Positions 32,000-35,697 of a stretch of DNA of 35,697 bases are shown piece after piece. A model generated the notes under the pieces. It did not search any database. It saw only the letters and a list, made by a program, of their open reading frames with translations, and had not been told where the DNA came from. Source of the DNA: Sediminimonas qiaohouensis DSM 21189 (GTDB lineage Bacteria; Pseudomonadota; Alphaproteobacteria; Rhodobacterales; Rhodobacteraceae); NCBI RefSeq assembly GCF_000423645.1, contig NZ_AUIJ01000030.1, positions 1 to 35,697 on the forward strand, written 5' to 3'. The translations under genes were made by a program, and so were the position numbers. The stretch's first letter is position 1, and every line of letters starts with the position of its first letter.

Positions 32000-33844
32000 A
32001 TGTTCCAGTCTCTCGACGAACTCATAGCCGACGCGGAAGCCACGGTAGCCGCAGAAACCAGCCGTCGCGTCATGACCGAGGTCGAGGATATGCTCGACCG
32101 GGAGATTGCTGAGGGAAAATCCGAGAGTTCCCGCCAGCGTGCAAAAAGCGCCCTGCGCAGCCTTCTCAGGGTTCGGAACCTGACCCCGGAAACGGCGGAC
32201 CTGGATATCGAATGGTTCGACGAAAATTTTCCGCTCGACGGCTGGGACCCTGTATCGATGCCGACGCTTACCCAGGATTCCTATCTCGACTATCGGAAGC
32301 GCGTGCGCGCCGCCATCGAGCGGGTTCTGGGGATCGCGCAGAAGCGGGATGCGGCGCGGTCAGCCCGGGACGCCTGGACCGATATGGGCGCCTGGCTCAA
32401 GGCATGTCCCGAGTTCGAAGGGTTGGGTTCGCGACGTCTCATTCCGGTGACTTCAACCCTGACCATGGGAGCGAGACAAGGTGGATTCCAGCCAGATGGG
32501 ACCACCGACGAGGTCTTCCGGTGCCTGCACGGCGCCGCCCGAGACAGCGGCACACGGGAGAGCTATAGGAACGCCAGCGCCCTCATCGCTGATCTCCAGG
32601 CCAACCCCGAACGCGCCGAGATCTGGACCTGGATGCGGCATCCCATCTCGCCAATCCGGGCCGAACCGACTCGGACCTACGATCTGCCGGATCACTTCCT
32701 CGATGAGATCGAGGAGATGACAAAAATCGCTGCGCGGCTTCGGTATGTCACGGTCAAGGAGACTTGGGTGCACGTCGCGGAAAAGACCCGCGATAACTAT
32801 CGCAACACGCTTCGCGCCATGGTGAGCGCACTGCTGGCGACCGGCCACATCTCGCCCCAAGCCAATAGCCTGCGCCCCGCTCTGGAGGACGCTGAGGCTC
32901 TCGCGGCCGCATTGCGAGAATGGCTGAAGTGGCTCACACAAGGCCAGTGGGCTGCGAGCACCGCTGTGCGTTATACTGGGCGACTTCCTTGCATCTTCGA
33001 GCGCAACGACCTCGAGACATCTGAGCTCAAGCGCCTGATCGAGGAGGTCGACGAGTTCCACGACTCGCTCGAGAAGCGCGAGATGAACGAAGAGACAAAG
33101 GCGTTCTGCCGGGCTCTAATAGAGCGGCCCGGCTTTCGTTCGGACTTCCTGCTGTCGCATGTAGAACCCCGAAAAGCTGCGGAGAAAATCCTCAAGCGGG
33201 CCAAGTCCCGCCGAAACGGGAAGCTGATGCCGAATGAGGCCACACTGGTCCGACAACTCGGGACGGTCGCCCTGTTCAGCGCGATCGAGTGCGGCGGCGC
33301 GCCGATCCGGGTGACGAACTTTCTCGGAATTACCTGCATCGGCACCGGCGCATGGTTAAAGAGGATCTCCAAGGATCGCTTCGAACTGACAGTGCCGGCG
33401 GCACATACCAAGAACAAGAAAAGAATCTGGGCTCCGATCGAGGCCAGCCGAGAGAGATACCATGACACGGTCCGCTGGTATCTCGAATATGTACGCCCGC
33501 TGTACCTCATCGATCCGTCGACCGGAAAGAGCCTCGATAGTTGCTACTTGGTGCCCAAGGTCACGGACCCGACCCAGCCTCTGCCCTACGATACGTTCAG
33601 GGGTTGGTTCCTGAAAATCATGCGCGACGTCTGCGGCATCGTCTGCACGCCGCATAATTTTCGCCACGGTCAGGCCTCGCTGCTCTACCACGACAATCCG
33701 GGTCTGCTTCGCACCATTGCACGCCGCCTTGGGGACACGGAGCAGACCGTCGTCGAGAACTATGCGTGGGTGCACGAGGAAATCGAAGCCGAACGCGGTC
33801 AGGCCGCGCTGGTGGCCATGATCCAAAAGAAAGGACGCAGATGA
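32000..33844 (+). CDS. Large tyrosine recombinase A
   Basis: The protein has 614 residues. The catalytic domain occupies ~420-600: Arg I in GGAPIRVTN (R437), the Lys region AAHTKNKKR (~468-475), H552-N-F-R555 in TPHNFRHGQ, LGDTEQTVV, and nucleophile Y588 in VVENYAWVH. A SAM-like N-terminal core-binding domain is at ~245-355 (TRDNYRNTLRAMVSALLATG, WLKWLTQGQWAASTAVRYTG). The first ~240 residues are an unusual extension. All key residues are present, so it is likely active. AAGGAG precedes it, and its stop overlaps the next start (ATGA), indicating the two recombinases are made together. The size resembles TnpB of Tn554-type and GInt-type recombinases. Confidence 0.85.
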   Translation: MFQSLDELIADAEATVAAETSRRVMTEVEDMLDREIAEGKSESSRQRAKSALRSLLRVRNLTPETADLDIEWFDENFPLDGWDPVSMPTLTQDSYLDYRKRVRAAIERVLGIAQKRDAARSARDAWTDMGAWLKACPEFEGLGSRRLIPVTSTLTMGARQGGFQPDGTTDEVFRCLHGAARDSGTRESYRNASALIADLQANPERAEIWTWMRHPISPIRAEPTRTYDLPDHFLDEIEEMTKIAARLRYVTVKETWVHVAEKTRDNYRNTLRAMVSALLATGHISPQANSLRPALEDAEALAAALREWLKWLTQGQWAASTAVRYTGRLPCIFERNDLETSELKRLIEEVDEFHDSLEKREMNEETKAFCRALIERPGFRSDFLLSHVEPRKAAEKILKRAKSRRNGKLMPNEATLVRQLGTVALFSAIECGGAPIRVTNFLGITCIGTGAWLKRISKDRFELTVPAAHTKNKKRIWAPIEASRERYHDTVRWYLEYVRPLYLIDPSTGKSLDSCYLVPKVTDPTQPLPYDTFRGWFLKIMRDVCGIVCTPHNFRHGQASLLYHDNPGLLRTIARRLGDTEQTVVENYAWVHEEIEAERGQAALVAMIQKKGRR

Positions 33845-35605
33845 AACGCGATACCAGAACCCGCGAGAAGCTGCGCGGCCTACCAGTCTTTGCCCGCATG
33901 TCGGATCGTGTAGAGTTCGACACGCTCGACATGACTGATCTCCGGTTGGTGACGCGACTGCTCGAACATGCAGGCGCGCTCGATCAGGTCACGGAGGCCT
34001 CTGCCCTGGAGATCTCGGAACGTTCGGACCGCCGTCTGGACCAGATCCAGCGCGGCCTGCGGTATCTGGTTGGCCGGCAGCATCCTGCGACCCTGGCGGT
34101 TTCCTCCGCGCTCTCCCGGGTTCGAAACGAGGCGCGTGCCGCGGGCGGCCGGGACACCCGATCCCGCGAACTCATCCTGCAATCGACTCACTGGGGTCCG
34201 TTCCGTGCGCTTGCCGGAACCGCAGCTCTTTCCATGGCCCAACTACGGGCCACCGACCGCCTGCTGGCGCGCTATGGGACCCTCGAAGCGATTACGGAAG
34301 CGGTCATTCTGGAGGTGGCGGCCGAGACGCCGAACGCTCCCGTTCTTCTCCGAGCGGCATTCAGAAAGCTCGTCGGCGACAAGCATCCCGCATCGAGTGC
34401 TGTAACACTGGCGCTCGCGCGGCAGCAGAACCGAGCCGATGCTAACAGGGACCGGCGCCCGCGCGAGATCATTCTGGCGAGCGACACTTGGGACAAGCTG
34501 CGCGATCTGCCCGCGGCAAAGTCTCTGCCGATGGACTTGCTGCGCGTAGTCGATCGCTTCTTCGCCTACTGCTCGGCCCGCAATTTGCGTCACATCCAAG
34601 CCTGCGACGTCGCCAATTTCGATAAAGTTAACGAGGGCCAGGGGCCGTTGCAGCGGCTAAGGGACGGTCTCCGAGCGCTCTACGGAGCGCATCACCCGAT
34701 CGTGCACACCGTGAGCGAAGCGCGCATTGCCAAGAGCCGGGCCTACTACGAGGCGACCGCCCCCGCCCGCACGATCGGGCAGGGCCGGCGCACTCTTCTA
34801 TATTCAATTCCGGAAACAGAAGTGCCCGCTTTGTGGCTGGAGACCTTAGCCCGCCTCGAGGCCGGGGAGCGTGTTCGAGGCAGGAAGACCGCCGCAAGCT
34901 GTGTCCAGAGCATGCGAATGCAGGCAAGGTATCTTCTTTGGGCTGCCCGCCGGGAAGGACTTCCGGACGGCCTCTCACTGGAAGCTCTACGTGCCTATGA
35001 TCAGGCCCTTGATGAGCGCGGCACTCGGGCGAGCTCCCGTGCCATCGCATTCGGCTGGCTGCGTATGTTGGCCTTCTATGTTGGCGCCGCTGATTCTATC
35101 GTTGACGACGCGCGGAGCGTGTCGGACTTCTACGAACGCTTGTCGCGCCGGGACCTTCCGTTGAAGGAGGACCGGCTCGCGGATCTGCCCGATCTGGCTG
35201 ACGTATTCGAACTGGCCGGCAAACTCCTCGTGGAGGCAGCCTCGGAAACGCATAGCACGGCCCAGGCCACACTCTACACAGATGCCGGTGCGCTGGCCCT
35301 ACTATCGCTGATCCCGTTCCGCAACCAAGACACCGTTCTGCTCTGGGGCGAGCACCTCACCTATCGCGACGAGCGGTATCACCTCGACAAGGCCATCACC
35401 AAGACAGGAGCCGCGTTCACGGGAAAGCTGCATCGCATCCTCGACCCGTTCATTGACGCTTTGCTCCTGAGAGGTCGCCCTCCGGCGCTTCTGCCTCAGC
35501 TTCGCGAAGCGGCCATCCAGAAAGATGCGCCGCTGTTCCCGAAGAGTAACGGCGCAGCCCGATCGGTGACCGGGCTTTCGCGGCGCTGGAACAAGCGGGT
35601 CGGAA
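33841..35605 (+). pseudogene. Large tyrosine recombinase B, 3' end removed by IS
   Basis: 588 native residues remain; 13 more codons to a stop at 35646 come from the IS. The N-terminus consists of three tandem ~100-residue repeats (about 4-103, 104-203, 204-303), each with an R-x-R-E/K start, an LR-x-L segment, a D-R-L/F-like helix and an HPA/HPI block. A core-binding region follows at ~320-440, and the catalytic domain begins with R494 in LIPFRNQDTVLLWG and K521 in AITKTG. The H-x-x-R box and Tyr nucleophile are absent because the IS lies at 35606. Thus it cannot catalyse recombination alone. The ATGA overlap with recombinase A shows an operon. Confidence 0.8.
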
Positions 35606-35697
35606 TGGACCTGTCGCGGTTTGGTGCCGCTCCTTTGATAGCATAATGTGCAGCAAAGGAGACGAACTATGGGCACAGGAAGAACGGATGAATTTCG
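35606..35697 (+). mobile_element. IS3-type element, left end (copy 2, runs off the right edge)
   Basis: Starting TGGACCTGTCGCGG, this 92-base stretch is 91/92 identical to 9421-9512 (one C-to-T near the edge) and in the same orientation. It contains the first ten codons of orfA from ATG 35669. It is inserted in recombinase B. Whether the copy is complete cannot be seen. Confidence 0.85.

Noticed and set aside
9421-35697. Intact composite transposon carrying the cobalamin genes
   Set aside because: The left IS copy lacks orfB and its right end, so two complete flanking elements are not demonstrated; only direct repeats of the left end are seen.
1-35697. CRISPR arrays, tRNA or rRNA genes
   Set aside because: No regularly spaced short repeats and no recognisable tRNA or rRNA sequence were found on reading through; short tRNA fragments serving as att sites could still be missed by eye.

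Overview
The window is GC-rich DNA with Rhodobacteraceae-like content: a TRAP transporter, an aerobic (CobG/CobN-type) cobalamin pathway, CbtAB cobalt uptake and cobalamin riboswitches. It most likely comes from an alphaproteobacterium of the Roseobacter/Paracoccus group; this is inferred from gene content, not from a marker gene. Both edges lie inside insertion sequences (an IS21-type istA on the left, an IS3-type left end on the right), so the window looks like a contig or segment bounded by repeats.

Positions 1-9000 hold metabolic genes. An IS21 element has cut away all but the last ~44 codons of a TRAP substrate-binding gene (dctP). A fused dctQM permease gene and a YciI-family gene follow; the latter has an in-frame amber codon where relatives have Trp. 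Next come a convergent LysR regulator, an LtrA-type membrane protein, two pirin genes, and between the pirins a fused ring-cleaving dioxygenase/hydrolase.

Positions 8870-9730 are a scar of IS fragments (IS481/IS3-like OrfB tail, IS3-type left end) around an orphan coiled-coil gene fragment.

Positions 10000-27828 carry the cobalamin locus. A long leftward operon starts from a promoter and cobalamin riboswitch near 25.9 kb: DUF1636 gene, cobW, cobN, cobG, cobH, cobI, cobJ, then cobL, cobE, cobM, cobB, cobA and a second DUF1636 gene, mostly joined by 4-bp ATGA overlaps. cobK is embedded on the opposite strand, and its start codon overlaps that of cobL. A second riboswitch near 11.9 kb precedes cbtB-cbtA-cobF. 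nnrS and cobO run rightwards from the far end. Together these enzymes take uroporphyrinogen III to adenosylated cobyrinate a,c-diamide. The small chelatase subunits CobS/CobT, CobR and the late nucleotide-loop genes are not in the window.

Positions 27830-35697 are an accessory island. It has a decayed integrase tail, a Lys/Ala-rich 46-residue gene, a gene for a protein with a ubiquitin-E2-like catalytic motif plus a SEC-C-like cysteine motif, and a divergent XRE-ImmA gene with an altered zinc motif. It ends with an HTH protein followed by two large tyrosine recombinases; the second has three tandem N-terminal repeats and is cut off by the same IS that lies at 9421. The two IS left ends are direct repeats 26.2 kb apart and bracket the whole cobalamin locus and most of the island.
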